64,000 bases of DNA from HOT-345 sp963531535 (GTDB taxonomy: Bacteria > Patescibacteriota > Gracilibacteria > Absconditabacterales > Absconditicoccaceae), in NCBI GenBank assembly GCA_963531535.1, contig CAUSGX010000001.1, positions 85,896 to 149,895 of the forward strand, given 5' to 3'. The translations under genes were made by a program, and so were the position numbers. This document shows, one piece after another, positions 42,480-54,023 of the stretch; within the stretch, counting starts at the first letter, position 1; every line of letters starts with the position of its first letter. The notes under the pieces were generated by a model. The model worked only from the letters and a program-made list of their open reading frames with translations. It did not search any database and was not told the origin of the DNA.

Positions 42480-43829
42480 ATGAGTAAAAAAACAGAAGCT
42501 CCAGCAGGAGCACCGCAAGCGAATGAGATCAAGACCTTTATTTTGGATACTAACATCCCGATCCAAGACCCGACTTGTCTTACGAGATTCCAAGAGCATA
42601 ATGTCGCGATTCCGATCCCCGTGATTGAGGAACTCGATAAAGCTAAAAACGGAAACGCAACAAAAAGTGTCAACGCCAGAGAATTTACACGAAATCTGGG
42701 AAAGTTTACAAAAAACTATAATCCAGAAACCAACCCCAACATCCCTCTAGGAGCAGGGTTAGGTAATCTCTGTATCTTAACTGGTGTAAACATTCCAGAA
42801 AACATCTCACGATGCTTTCAGGATGACACTCAAGATCACCGCATTTTAGCTATAGCTCTTGACCAAAAAAAGCAAGGCAATCATGTCGTTTTAGTAACCA
42901 ACGACCTCAATCTCGAAATAAAAGCGAAATCACTAGGGATTGAAGCTGAATCATACCGAAACGACAGTGTAAGAGACATGCGTGTAATCTACAACAGTCT
43001 ATCTAGAGAAACTCCAACTGATGAAGAATGGGCTGCTATGAGTACAGGTAGAACAGAAGCTAGCTTCTCATCGCTAGAAAGATTCTCAGATCTGCCACTC
43101 AATCATCAAATCATTCTCAATCAGGACATCCTTGTCCGAAAAACTGACAATGGATTAGAAAAAATTAGACCCAATCATCCAGTTTTCGGAATAAAGGCTA
43201 AAAATCCTGAACAGGAATTCGCTTTAGATGCTCTGCTCTCACCAGAAATTAGTCTTGTAGCACTAACGGGGAAAGCGGGAACTGGGAAAACGCTCCTAGC
43301 TCTCGCCGCAGCCTTAGAGCAAAAAAAAGACTTTGACGAGATCATTGTTGCTCGTCCAGCAATTGAACTGAGCGACAAGACACTTGGCTTCTTGCCTGGG
43401 GACATGAACGAAAAAATTGACCCCTACATGCAACCAATTTACGATAACCTAGAAGTTATCCGAGAAGCAAATCAGAAACACAAAGGCGGAGATGAATCAA
43501 TCCGAGAATGGGCAAAAAAACAAAACATTCATGTATTGGTTCTCAACTTCATTCGTGGAAGATCGCTCCCCAACCGCTTTATCATCATCGATGAAGCACA
43601 GAACACTACTCCAGGAGAAATGAAAACAATCCTTACTCGTGGAGGAGAGAATACAAAATTTGTGATTATTGGAGATATCACTCAAATTGACTCTCCATAT
43701 CAAAATGAAAAATCAAATGGACTCTCGTATCTAGTCGATAGATGGACAGGGCAACCAGAATTTGTTCATGTGCATTTAACTCGCGGAGAACGCAGCAGTC
43801 TAGCTGAAAAAGCCGCTCAACTAATGTAA
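42480..43829 (+). CDS. PhoH-family ATPase with PIN domain (YlaK-like)
   Basis: The product is 449 residues. The N-terminal PIN nuclease domain has FILDTNIPIQDP, IPVIEELDKAKNG and VVLVTNDLNLEIKA (acidic residues of the PIN active site). The C-terminal PhoH ATPase has LTGKAGTGKTLLALA (Walker A), FIIIDEAQNTTPGEMK (Walker B) and VIIGDITQID. Combined PhoH-PIN proteins are toxin-antitoxin-like or RNA-processing. No TGA in about 30 glycine codons. Own promoter and terminator. Confidence 0.92.
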   Translation: MSKKTEAPAGAPQANEIKTFILDTNIPIQDPTCLTRFQEHNVAIPIPVIEELDKAKNGNATKSVNAREFTRNLGKFTKNYNPETNPNIPLGAGLGNLCILTGVNIPENISRCFQDDTQDHRILAIALDQKKQGNHVVLVTNDLNLEIKAKSLGIEAESYRNDSVRDMRVIYNSLSRETPTDEEWAAMSTGRTEASFSSLERFSDLPLNHQIILNQDILVRKTDNGLEKIRPNHPVFGIKAKNPEQEFALDALLSPEISLVALTGKAGTGKTLLALAAALEQKKDFDEIIVARPAIELSDKTLGFLPGDMNEKIDPYMQPIYDNLEVIREANQKHKGGDESIREWAKKQNIHVLVLNFIRGRSLPNRFIIIDEAQNTTPGEMKTILTRGGENTKFVIIGDITQIDSPYQNEKSNGLSYLVDRWTGQPEFVHVHLTRGERSSLAEKAAQLM

Positions 43830-43847
43830 CTTGTCTAACCTTTATTC

Positions 43848-43878
43848 CTCACCAAGAGCAACCTCTTGGTGAGTTTTT
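43848..43878 (+). terminator. Terminator after PhoH-PIN gene
   Basis: CTCACCAAGAG and CTCTTGGTGAG form an 11-bp stem with a CAAC loop, followed by TTTTT. Confidence 0.9.
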
Positions 43879-44029
43879 GTTAGATAAAAAATCCAAACTC
43901 ATGTTCTAAATCAGAATTTTTACCCTTATTACTCCAATCTCTCCAAACAGAAAAACTTGCTATTTTTAACCAAAAGCATATGCTACAAAGAAACAAAAAT
44001 CAGACTTTTTTACCTCTTCTTATAGTTCG

Positions 44030-45007
44030 ATGTGAGAAATATGAACATTATGCCTCTTTGTACTAGGATTCATCTGCCTTATAAAAGGAGCAGATATTCT
44101 GATAGAATGAGCCTCATCTCTCGCAAAAAAAGCCAACATATCAAATATGATCATTGGACTTACAATCGTCTGATTTGGGACTTCAGCACCAGAGCTTCTT
44201 GTTAACATCTCCTCAAGTCTCAAAGGCATAACAGGTATCACGATCGGGAATATCATCTGATCAAACATTTCCAATATTCTAGTTATCCTATGAGTATCAG
44301 CTATTTTTCACCCTTTGCTGATCAAAAAAAAGCTCCTGCTAAACGAAGTGCTTTTCACACTCTTTGCGACACTGATTTTTGCCTGCATGATCAACGATCA
44401 TATGATCGACCATAATAGTTTTGATATAGTTTCAAGAAGTGAGGGAATGATCCTACTTATACTCTTTGGAATCTTCCTCTACTATGTATACCGTAATATC
44501 AATAAATGAGAAGCACGCGAACAAGAAAAAGGAAAAATCAGAATTTTACCTCTCTGGAAATCCTGCCTACGAATAGCTCTTTGACTCTGAGGACTAATCT
44601 TAGGAGGAGAGCGAATCGTCAATGGAGCAACACTCATCGCTAGATACTTTGGACTCTCAGAAAGAGTGATCGGACTAACAATTATCGCAATTGGAACCTC
44701 ATTACCAGAGCTTACAACTTCAATCATCGCAGCATACAAAAAAAATACGGACCTCGCTCTTTGAAATATTATTTGATCAAATATTTTCAATATTCTCTTT
44801 ATCCTTGGAGTGAGTAGTATCATCACCCCAATTCCTTGACTAAGTGGGACCAATATCGATCTCATCTTCCTGCTCCTTGCAACGGTACTAATCTATATTT
44901 TCGCTTTTAGAAAAACCTGAGGTAAACAGCGAGAGATTAATAGACGAGAAGGAATTCTCATGCTCGGAATATATCTCTGATACCTTACCTACCTCATCAT
45001 CAGCTAA
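44030..45007 (+). CDS. Na+/Ca2+ exchanger (CaCA family, YrbG-like)
   Basis: Exchanges cations across the membrane. The product is 325 residues with about ten helices. Both alpha repeats are plain: GADILIEGASSLAKK, VGFGTSAPELLVN and GNIIGSNISNILVILG; then GGERIVNGATLIARYFG, AIGTSLPELTTSI and GNIIGSNIFNILFILG. About thirteen glycines are TGA, so the standard code shows no gene, only two false reverse ORFs. Stop TAA 45005-45007. Confidence 0.95.
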
Positions 45008-45010
45008 AAT

Positions 45011-45048
45011 AAAAAAATCTGACTTCAACTCTGAAATCAGATTTTTCT
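45011..45048. terminator. Terminator made of two inverted copies of the AAATCWGATTT motif
   Basis: AAAAATCTGA and TCAGATTTTT face each other across a 14-base loop between the exchanger and the minus gene at 45065. This pairing of a repeated motif as a terminator resembles uptake-sequence pairs. Confidence 0.7.
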
Positions 45049-45064
45049 TTTATTATCTAAAATG

Positions 45065-45505
45065 CTATTGAACAGACATTGACTGAGCATCCGCCTCCCT
45101 ATCATGAAATTCAGCACTTCAGAATGCCAAAATCGGATAGAAAATCACTGGAAGGAACCACATTCCGATAGCAAATCATTCTCCCTTTCCAAAATTTCTC
45201 GCAATCCTAAATTGAGCCACAATACACAAAATAGCAGCAACAGGAGGAAGAAGAAACCACCAGATCCAACCAGGTCTTCCTGCAAGCTTAAAGAAAAGAT
45301 AAGCATTATAAACTGGAACTAATGAACCCCAACCTGGCAAATTTGCTTTATTAAAGAGCCTCCACCAAACAACAGCCATAAAAAGAGCAACCACCAAAAG
45401 AACAATCATTATAACTCCCCAACCAAAAGAGGCATCTCCACTCACAGACATAGATATAGTCCCTGTAAAGTCAACCCCATCTACCATCATTTCCATTTCT
45501 TCCAT
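45065..45505 (-). CDS. DUF5684-like membrane protein
   Basis: The product is 146 residues. Two helices early (GWGVIMIVLLVVALFMAVVWW), then NKANLPGWGSLVPVYNAYLFFKLAGRPGWIWWFLL, which looks like the Trp/Gly-rich DUF5684 core, and two more helices. TGA at 45176 and one further encode Gly. Function unknown. Promoter at 45552-45579. Confidence 0.7.
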
Positions 45506-45551
45506 ACTAAGAAAATAATAAATAAAAAGCACTCATAAAGCGAATATACCA

Positions 45552-45579
45552 AGTATACACCATTTCTGATAAAAATCAA
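45552..45579 (-). promoter_or_regulatory. Promoter of the DUF5684-like gene
   Basis: On the minus strand TTGATT (45579-45574), 16-bp spacer, TATACT (45557-45552). Confidence 0.6.
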
Positions 45580-45647
45580 GAAAATAAACACAGCTCTCAA
45601 ATCCTACTTTTTCATTTTTTGTGATATAGTATATCATTTTAATCAAA

Positions 45648-45685
45648 AAAAATCTGACCTCATCTCTGAAATCAGATTTTTTCTC
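45648..45685. terminator. Terminator made of two inverted motif copies
   Basis: AAAAAAATCTGA and TCAGATTTTTT are inverted around CCTCATCTCTGAAA, following the stop of pflB (on the minus strand). Confidence 0.7.
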
Positions 45686-45694
45686 TTGTGAAAA

Positions 45695-47893
45695 TTACAT
45701 CTTCTGATGGAAAGTTCTCTCAATCACCTCGAGCTGATGTGCCTTTGAAAGTCTCACAAAATTCACTGCATATCCTGACACTCTAATAGTAAGCTGAGGA
45801 TAATTTTCTGGATGTTCATAGGCATCCATAAGAGTCTCTCTATTGAGAACATTCACATTAAGATGATGAGCCATCTTTCCAAAGTATCCATCCATCACAG
45901 TAACCAAATTCTGAACTTGTTCAGGTTTAGTCGCTCATAGAGAACTTGGAATCATTGAGAAGGTATTTGAGATACCATCTTGAGATGACCAATAATCAAG
46001 CTTTGCAACTGAATTAAGAGACGCAATTGCCCCAGTATGATCTCTTCCATGCATAGGATTTGCTCCTGGAGCATAAGGCTCTCCTGCCTTTCTTCCATCT
46101 GGAGTTTCCCCAGTATTTCTACCATACATCACATTTGAAGTAATAGTAAGCAATGAAAGTGTTGGAGTAGCATCCTTATATGCTCTGTATTTATTAAGCT
46201 CCTGCATAAAGAACTGTTGTACCTCTTTTGCGATCAAATCTACTCTATCATCATCATTTCCATACGTTGGATATTCTCCCTCTGTAGTAAATGACTTTGC
46301 GACACCATTTTCATCTCTAACTGCCTTTACTTTTGCATATTTAATAGCAGAAAGTGAATCAGCTACGATTGAGATTCCAGCAATACCATAGGCAATATCT
46401 ACCCCATAGTTTGAATCCACAAACGCCATCTGCGCCTTTTCATAATAATACTTATCGTGCATATAGTGGATAATGTACATGGTCTTAGCATACACTCTTG
46501 CTACATTTTCCATAGCTTTTTTGAAGTTTTCATACACTTTATCATAATTGAGAGTTCAGTCAGCATTTTCACAATTTACAAACAATTCTGGATTCATCAC
46601 CTGAACATCTTCAATTTCTTCCTTTCCACCATTGATCGCAAGGAGCAACGTCTTTCCAAGATTACATCTAGCACCAAAATGCTGGATTCTCTTACCGATC
46701 TCCTGATAAGATACACAACAAGCAATTCCATAATCATCTCCTCCTCTACACTTTCTCATCAAATCATCATTTTCATACTGAATTGATGAAGTATCAATAG
46801 AAACCTGAGCACAGAATCTCTTGAATCCCTCAGGCAAATCCTTTGACCAAAGAACTGTTAGATTTGGCTCTGGAGAAGGTCCAAGATTATACAAAGTCTG
46901 GAGAAATCTGAATGAAGTCTTAGTTACCTTTGTCTTTCCATCATGAAACATTCCTCCGATAGATTCAGTAACCCAAGTTGGATCACCACCAAAAATCTCA
47001 TCATAAGCAGCAGGTCTCAAATGTCTTACCAGTCTAAGCTTCATCACAAAATGATCAATCATTTCCTGAGCATCAGATTCAGTAATTTTCCCTGCCTGAA
47101 GATCCTTTTCAATATAAATATCTAGGAATGAAGAAACATTTCCAAGCGACATCGCAGCACCATCCTGCTCCTTTACACCAGCAAGATATGCAAAATATGT
47201 CCACTGAATAGCTTCTTGAGCTGTTTCTGCAGGTCTTGCAACATCAAAACCATATCCCTCAGCCATCTTTACAATATCTTTCAAAGCTCAGATCTGTAGT
47301 GAGATTTCCTCTCTAAGTCTCACCTTAGCATCAGTCATATCCCCAGAAATATCCTCAAAGTCAGCTTTTTTCTCTTTTATCAAAGTATCAGCTCCATACA
47401 AAGCCAATCTTCTATAGTCTCCAATAATTCTTCCTCTTGCATAATTATCTGGCAATCCAGTTACGATATGCTTTGATCTATAAAGTCTAGACTCAGCATC
47501 ATAAGCAGAAAATACTGCATCATTATGATTTTTCGCATAGTGAAAGATATCTTTTACTCTTGGAGAAAGTTCGAGTCCTCTCTCTTGTAAAGCACCTTCT
47601 ACTACCCTCACTCCTCCAAATGGCTTAATTGCTCTTCTCAAAGGAGCATCTGTCTGCAAACCAACGATAGTCTCAAGTTCTTGCTTGATATATCCTGGCT
47701 TATGAGAAGTAATAGTAGAAATCGTCTCAGGATCAGCAGATCTAAGTCCATTTCCATCTCTTTCTTCCTTTAGACATTTCAATACTTCATTCCAAAGCTC
47801 TTTCGTCTTTTCTGTTGGTCCTGCAAGAAATGAAGCATCTCCTTCATAAGGAGTAATGTTTTCATACACAAATTTCCTTACATCAATAGTCAT
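45695..47893 (-). CDS. pflB: Pyruvate formate-lyase (glycyl radical enzyme)
   Basis: Cleaves pyruvate with CoA to acetyl-CoA and formate. The product is 732 residues, normal length. NITPYEGDASFLAG at the start; DDYGIACCVS contains the two catalytic cysteines; RVSGYAVNFVRLSKAHQLEVI near the C terminus carries the glycyl radical site. TGA codons around 47285, 46553 and 45932 encode Gly and join four pieces. ATG 47893 is chosen from MTIDVRKF; upstream in-frame sequence has no homology. The activase gene (pflA) is not in the window. Confidence 0.95.
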
Positions 47894-48166
47894 AATTGTG
47901 ATATTTTTAGACAAAATAAAAGGACTGAACAATAAAGTTTTATCCAATCTACTTGAATAAAGCAAAGTTTCAAGTCTGCTACAAGTATAATCAGATTTCA
48001 TTTTTTTGCAAAACTTTCCACCTTTTATAAAAAAAGAAAAAATCTGATTTCTACTCTTTTTCAAGATCTCAATTAAAGAATCAAACGAGAGATGAATGAG
48101 AAGTTTGCCTCAATTCCCACTCTATTTTTTTACCCAAAAAAAGCAAGGAAAAATTTACTCCAAATC
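47894..48166. other. Non-coding gap upstream of pflB
   Basis: Between divergent pflB and the 48231 gene. It holds two motif copies (47989-47997 and 48041-48049), which read AAATCWGATTT, and no clear gene. A CCAATCT/TTGAATAA stretch could be part of a pflB promoter but I cannot define one. Confidence 0.4.
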
Positions 48167-48195
48167 TTGACAAAAGCTCAAAAAAGCGATATAAT
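48167..48195 (+). promoter_or_regulatory. Promoter of the 48231 gene
   Basis: TTGACA at 48167-48172, 17-bp spacer, TATAAT at 48190-48195, 35 nt before ATG. Near-identical in sequence to the promoter at 63743 (TCAAATCTTGACAAAA). Confidence 0.8.
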
Positions 48196-48230
48196 TGAGA
48201 GAATATTTATCTCCTGAGAAAATCAAAAGC

Positions 48231-50732
48231 ATGGAAAAAGAAACATCCTCTCAAAGAGCTTGAGAAAAAGACTATGATAGAGACATTAAAGAGACCTATG
48301 GGAAAATCAAAGAATTACTTAAGAAAAGTCCCTGAGCTGAGGAGGTGCTCACAACCTTGGTAGAATTAGAAAAGGTCGTTGATCAAAAACTCTTTGCCAC
48401 ACTAAATGCAAAGTATGGAGAGTCACGAGGAGAAAGCACGGTTAAACAAGGATTTGATAGCTCTCCAAAATGGAGAAACTACCTTGAGAGTAAAACACTA
48501 GAATCAGTAGTTGGAGAAAAAACAACAACTGATCAGCTTTTAGTAATATTTGCAAAAAAATTTGATGAAATCATCAAAAATAAAAGCCTCTCTCCTGAGG
48601 AAAAACTCAAGGAACTTGGTATCAAATATATCAAAACCGATAAAATGATCCTTCCTCCAGATCCAGAATACCGTCGTATTCAGACAGGATCTGGGAAATG
48701 ATGGAAAGAGCCATGACCAGATTACGATAGAATAGGACGCTTAGTCTGATTACTAAAAGGTATAGGAGTTTATACAACAGATTATACCGTAATCGTCTGA
48801 ACGAATACAGAAAATGCAATGAGAAGAGAGAGCTATGTTATGTTCCAAATTCCAAAGCTTAATAAGACTATTCTAGTGAATAACTGCTACGGAGAGGCAA
48901 CCTTTATCTATGATGGTATCCTTGAATATGATGACGTAGTAGCGTATAGTAAAAAAGATCTCAGCTCGCAACTCACAAAGATCATCTTCTCACATAGTAA
49001 GAAAGAATCTTGGGATGTTCAGATCCTAGGAGAACTCACTCGTATCGAACAAGAGGTAAAAGAGAAAAGAGAAAAAGGAGAACTCTCAGAGCCAAAGAGC
49101 GTAAAAGAGATCTTCAAAGCAAATAGAGAAGCCATAAGTAATGAAAAGAAAAGAGAAGAAATAACAAAGTTTTTCTTAAAAAACTACGGTACTAAAATTG
49201 AAATCACAAAAGAGAATGAAAAAGACTACACCTTTCCAGAAGAAGAGAGTAATGGACTCAATATCTTCACAGGGAAAAAGAATGAACAGCTCTATATCTT
49301 CACAGAGGGAGAGGAAAGGAACGTCTATACCTTCACAGAAGAAGACAAAGAAAAGCTTGTTATAATGAAAGTAGAAGAAAGAAGCGAGCTCAAAATCACC
49401 GTCTGAGGAGAATCTCAAGGATTACAAGCAACAGCCAGAACTTTCTGACTTAAAGAGGAAAACCCTATCAGCAACCAAAAAGACCGAGAAAAGGTGCTCT
49501 CTGAAATCATTGAAGGAGGGATTAAATCTAAAAAAGAGATCTTCAAAACAAAGTTCATAGAACGTCTCGAAAGTAAATTCGGAAAGGATATAGAATCCTT
49601 CACAGATGAAGATAAGGAAAACCTCGTTATGATGAAAGTAGAGGAAAGAAGAGAATCCTTCGAAATCACCGTCTGAGGGAAGTCTCAAAGTCTAGACAAA
49701 ATAGCTACAGCTTGTTGAATAGAAGGGGCGCCCGCCAACAACCAAAAAGATCGAGAAAAGTTTCTCTCTGAAATCATCTGAGAAAAGATTAAATCTAAAG
49801 AAGGGATCACTGATGCTCTAAATGAACAAATAAGAAAGGAAACCATAAAATACTTCAATGAGCACTATGCTACTAAAAAGATAAAAAACTGAAAAGTAAT
49901 ATATGTCTTTACAGAAGAAGACAAGGAAAAACTCGTTATGATGGAAACAAAGAAAAGGAAAGACCTCAAAATCACTATCTGAGGGGAATCCCAAGGATTA
50001 CAAGCAACAGCTAGCACTTTCTGACTTAAAGAGGAAAACCCCACAGACAACCAAGAGGATCGAGTAAAACTGCTCTCTGAAATCATCTGAGAAAAGATTA
50101 AATCTAAAAAAGAGATCTTCAAAACAAAGTTCATAGAACGTCTCGAAAGTAAATTCGGAAAGGATATAGAATCCTTCACAGATGAAGACTTAGAAAAGCT
50201 CGTTATGATGACAATAGAGGAAAGAAAAGAATCTTTCGAAATCACCGTCTGAGGGGAGTCTCAAAGTCTAAACAAAATAGCTACAGCTTGTTGAGTAGAA
50301 GGGCTGCCTGCCCAAATCCAAGAAGATCGAGAAAAACTGCTCTCTGAAATCATCTGAGAAAAGATTAAATCTAAAAAAGAACTCTTCAAAAAATACTTCA
50401 TAAAAGACTTCCCTACCGCTAAAGAAGCCAAAGAAAAACTAGCCGCTATGAGAGAATACAAAAGGAGAGAGTACAAAATTTTCATCCAAGGAAAGAAGGT
50501 AAAACTAAAAGGAATAGCAGAAGCCTTTTGAGTTAAGGGGGATCCTATCAAAGATCTAGAAGTCCTAGAAAAACTTATCGATACGATCTGGACCTATGAA
50601 CCTCCTGAAGAGAAATCTCTCTCATTAGCAAAGGATAGCCTTCAAGCTCATCACTGTGAACTCAATGAAGAAACTCTCCTAGAAGAAGTCAACAGCACAA
50701 ATATCGATGAAGGAGCTAAAGTTTTAGAATAG
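48231..50732 (+). CDS. Large cytoplasmic protein with tandem repeats, unknown
   Basis: The product is 833 residues, read through at least 12 TGA codons. The N-terminal 250 residues are helical and Lys/Glu-rich. From about residue 320 a module of about 90-100 residues repeats five times: a helix rich in FIERL, a FTDEDKENLVMM or FTEEDKEKLVMM motif, an ITVGGESQ stretch (GG from TGA-GGA) and a FGLKEENP or ACGIEGAP segment. Modules 1-2 and 3-4 are a 576-bp duplication. No signal peptide or membrane segment. I do not recognise the family. Flanked by strong promoter and terminator. Confidence 0.6.
49334..50446 (+). repeat. 576-bp tandem duplication within the coding region
   Basis: Two units of 576 bp (192 codons), about 49334-49909 and 49910-50485, line up exactly at offset 576. 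Examples: the CACAGAAGAAGACAA block at 49334 and 49910, and ATTAAATCTAAAAAAG at 49521 and 50097. Long identical stretches show the duplication is recent. The first part of each unit has been replaced in one copy. Confidence 0.8.
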
Positions 50733-50788
50733 AATATGCTCTGTCCACTATTATAAACGATAGCAAAACAACCAAAAAAACCATAACA

Positions 50789-50820
50789 AAAAAGAGAAGA
50801 AATCAGAATTCTTCTCTTTT
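50789..50820. terminator. Bidirectional terminator
   Basis: AAAAGAGAAGAA and TTCTTCTCTTTT form a 12-bp stem with an ATCAGAA loop, again holding the motif core. It ends the plus gene at 50732 and the Xer gene at 50819. Confidence 0.8.
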
Positions 50821-51691
50821 ATTCATCCAATAAATCATGCACCTCTCTCAAAAAACGATCATCCACATGCGTATAAATCTGCGTCGTCTGAATCGATGAA
50901 TGCCCAAGCAAAGTCTGCACCGACCTAATATCCGCCCCCTTTTTTATCAACATTGTCGCAAACGAATGTCTCAAGGTATGAGGCGTCACTTTTTTATCAA
51001 TACCAGCTAATTTCGCATATTTTCTGACCAACTCCTCGATTGAATTTCTCGAAATTTTCTGTCCGTAGCTATTCCTTGAAAGGCTAATAAAAACCGGATC
51101 ATAGGTATCAGTCCTCATCATCAAATACTCTTCCAAATACTGCAATGCAGTACTGGTAAAAAAAACTGACCTTACCTTTGATCATTTTCCACGAATAGAA
51201 AACTGTTTCTCTCCAAGGATAAGATTCTCTCTCATCAGTGAAGTTAATTCCGAGACTCTGAGCCCAGTCCCATATAAAACTTGCAAAATAAGCTGATCAC
51301 GAGCCTGTTTGAGTGGATTCTTCTCATAAAAAAGCGGAGCATTGAGTATCGCCTCAATTTCATTTTCCTGAAGATAACTTACCTCTCTTTGTGGGATCTT
51401 GGCGAGTTCAAGCTTCTCAGGGCTGATACAGTCAATTTCATTTTTGAGTAGAAACTTCAAAAACGATCTCATCGCAATAATATGATAGTTAATCGTCTTT
51501 TTATCAAGTCCTGTTTTCGCAAGTTCCATTCTGAAATTTTGAATATTCATAGGTCTGAGTTCGCTAATCAATGGATCACCCAAATAATCTACGAGCCTCT
51601 GAATCCAGAGTTTATAATTACTTACCGTTCTTGGACTACTATTTTTAGTATGCTGAAGATAATCAATAAAAGCTCAAAGCAAGACTGACAT
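50819..51691 (-). CDS. Tyrosine recombinase, XerC/XerD-like
   Basis: Resolves chromosome dimers at dif. The product is 290 residues. N-terminal SAM-like domain (RPMNIQNFRMEL), then active-site residues: Arg in GTGLRVSEL, HTLRHSFAT, the His/Trp box LLGHSSIQTTQIYTHVD with the Tyr nucleophile. TGA codons near 51674 (LLGAF) and 51182 (GKGSK) encode Gly and join the two halves. No dif-like site or mobile-element context is visible. Confidence 0.88.
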
Positions 51692-51791
51692 TTTGAGTGA
51701 ATTCTGATTTTTTTGCGGTAAAGAAAAAGAAGAAAGCTGGTTCTTCTTCCTCTGTTCTAATCAATTCCAAGATTTAGCTCAAGAAAAGTAA

Positions 51792-54023
51792 TTATTCATT
51801 CGTTGCCTTTGCTAAAGAAATATCAAGTTCAGCTTTTTTTTGATTCCATTCAGATATAGTCATATTTCCTCCATTTGCAAGTTCTTGTTGAATCTTTTCT
51901 ACTTGTTTAGCAACTGCAGTTCCCCACTTGACCATCATTCTCACATTTTGAGCTCTTCCAGTATCTGCAATCTGTTGTGCCTTTTGCCTATAAAGTTCGA
52001 TTTCCTGCCCTAAAACATCATTTGAATTCACAGGTCCTACCAAATCTTCTACAGAATTAAGTGCATCAGGAGCAGAATTCCCAGACAAAGTAGTGTTTTC
52101 AGTTTTTTTCTGTTGCTCTGAAACGGTATTCAAGCCAGAAACTGAGTTTTCACCACTTGCTGGAGAGGCTTCTTCATCCCCACCAAGCACAACATCTTCA
52201 ACTTCTTCTTCCTGAACTGGAGTAGTAACCTCTACCTCAGTTCCTGAGTTATCTGTAGTCTGATTAGAAGCTACATCTCAAGAAACTAAAGAATTCTGAT
52301 CTGTATTTTCTCCCTCTTGTCCTGCAGCAAAATGATCTGCTTGATCTCCAGAGGTATTAAGCGCAAGTTGTGGTTGTAGAGTTCCTGACTGCGTAGTAGG
52401 TTGCTGAGGAGTATCTCCACCACTTCCAAACATGAGTGGATACTTGATATACACCATTACACCGGCCAAAGCTACAAGGACAACTCCTCCAACTCCAGCC
52501 AAAACTTTTTTCATCAGGCCATCATTTCCAGCAGTTTGAACAGTTGGATAAGCAGTCGGATTTGTCAATGGATTAGTAGTATTTTGTGCCCCCACAGTCA
52601 AACTTGTTAAATCCATCACAGGAGCAGCCTGCTGAGGAACCTGTGCTGCAGGCTGAGCCAACATCTCATCTAAAGATAGCATTTGAGGAGTGGATTCCTG
52701 CTGAGTAGGTGCTGACTGTGCATTTCCTGAAACTGTCTGAGGAAACTCTGAGGACACCTCTGCTTGAGCTACTGGAGCCGATGCCACCATACTATCTAAA
52801 TCTACCCCCTGAGCTACAGAAGGAATACTTTGACTTTCCTCTGTCTGAGCAGCAGATTCCTGAGAAGCTACCGAGGTCTCCATCGGCTGACTCATAAACA
52901 TTCCACTCTGCGATACCGGAACCTCTTCTGAAAAGGTTGAAGAAAGCTGAGAAGTTTCTGTATTTTGCATTTCAGACTGCTGGGTTTCAAACTGCTGTGG
53001 TGCATCTCCCGATACATCTCCCCCTACATTAAGCGAATCATCACTAATAGTATCAACTGAACTCTCTGCATCAAGAGTATCAGCATCATTTTGTTCAAAG
53101 CTTGGAGTTTCATCAAACGACTCATACTCTGAAGAAAGGTCAGGAGTTTCATCTGAAGCATCATCATCTAAATTCTCATCATCAATCATCTCATCTTCAT
53201 AATCAGGCAACGAATCACCCTCAGTTTCCTCTGCATCAAACTCCACTTCATGCTCTCCGTCATTAAGTGTCTCAGTAGATTCCTCTCCAGCTTCAGCAAT
53301 TGGCTCTGAAACCATTCCAGAATCGCTCCCAGCACTTTCAGGAGGCATTTCATCGGACATAGAAGAAGTAAGCATCTCACCTTCAAAAGCCTCTTTTTCA
53401 CCTTCAGAATCCTCCTTTTGATCAGGAGAAAAAATCTGATGTTGTTCCGATTCTGGCACTGCATCAACCTCCATTTTAGAAGCATCTTCTTGAGCTACAG
53501 GAATATTTGAAGTCTCAGATTCCGTCTCAGATTCAAACGTCTGATCTTCTGCCTCCTGAGCCACAACTTGATGAACATCTTCTGAAGTTTCCGGACTCTC
53601 CAAATCAGAAGAAGTTTTCTCACTCTCCTCATTGAGAAGAGAACCAAAATCTGGCTGTGGAGCGATCTGTTGAGCTTCTGGCATAGACACTTCTACTGGA
53701 ACATCACCAGAAACAGATTGAGTTGCCTCAGTATTTTCAGCTGAAGAACTAGTATAGCTATCAGGCAAATCCAAAGAAAAATCCAAGTCTGAAGCCACCT
53801 CTGGAGCTTGAACCTCCTCAGAGACCTGAGCATTTACGGATTCCGCAACAGGAACCTCTACATCTACATCAGAAGTCTGTGATACTGGAGCTGGTGTAGT
53901 ATCCGAAAAATCCAAATCAAAGTCAAAATCCGCAGTTTGAGAAGACTGCTGAAAAGTAGAAGCTTGCCCAGCACCTGTAGCTACACTAGGAGTAACTGGA
54001 TTTGAAGCATCAGTAGTTGGCAT
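51792..54023 (-). CDS. Large acidic single-pass membrane protein, unknown
   Basis: The product is 743 residues. Residues 1-500 are extremely acidic, low-complexity and rich in Ser, Glu, Asp, Gln and Pro (repeated FDEE, SEEVP, TEETE strings), so probably disordered and cytoplasmic. One membrane helix is at about 509-531 (VLAGVGGVVLVALAGVMVYIKY), then an external tail of 200 residues with TTPQQPTTQSG and a helical end. One TGA at 52278 joins two apparent genes. It has no recognised domain. Upstream is the divergent pilB operon. Confidence 0.65.

Noticed and set aside
44020..44865. Two reverse-strand ORFs across 44020-44274 and 44482-44865
   Set aside because: They are shadows of the plus-strand Na+/Ca2+ exchanger, which becomes continuous and fully conserved when TGA is read as Gly.
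45621..45635. Operator-like GATATAGTATATC
   Set aside because: Odd palindrome in AT-rich DNA with no partner site; cannot be told from chance.
50819..51691. Integrase of a mobile island
   Set aside because: The protein looks like a housekeeping Xer recombinase, with no attachment repeats, tRNA junction or cargo genes next to it.
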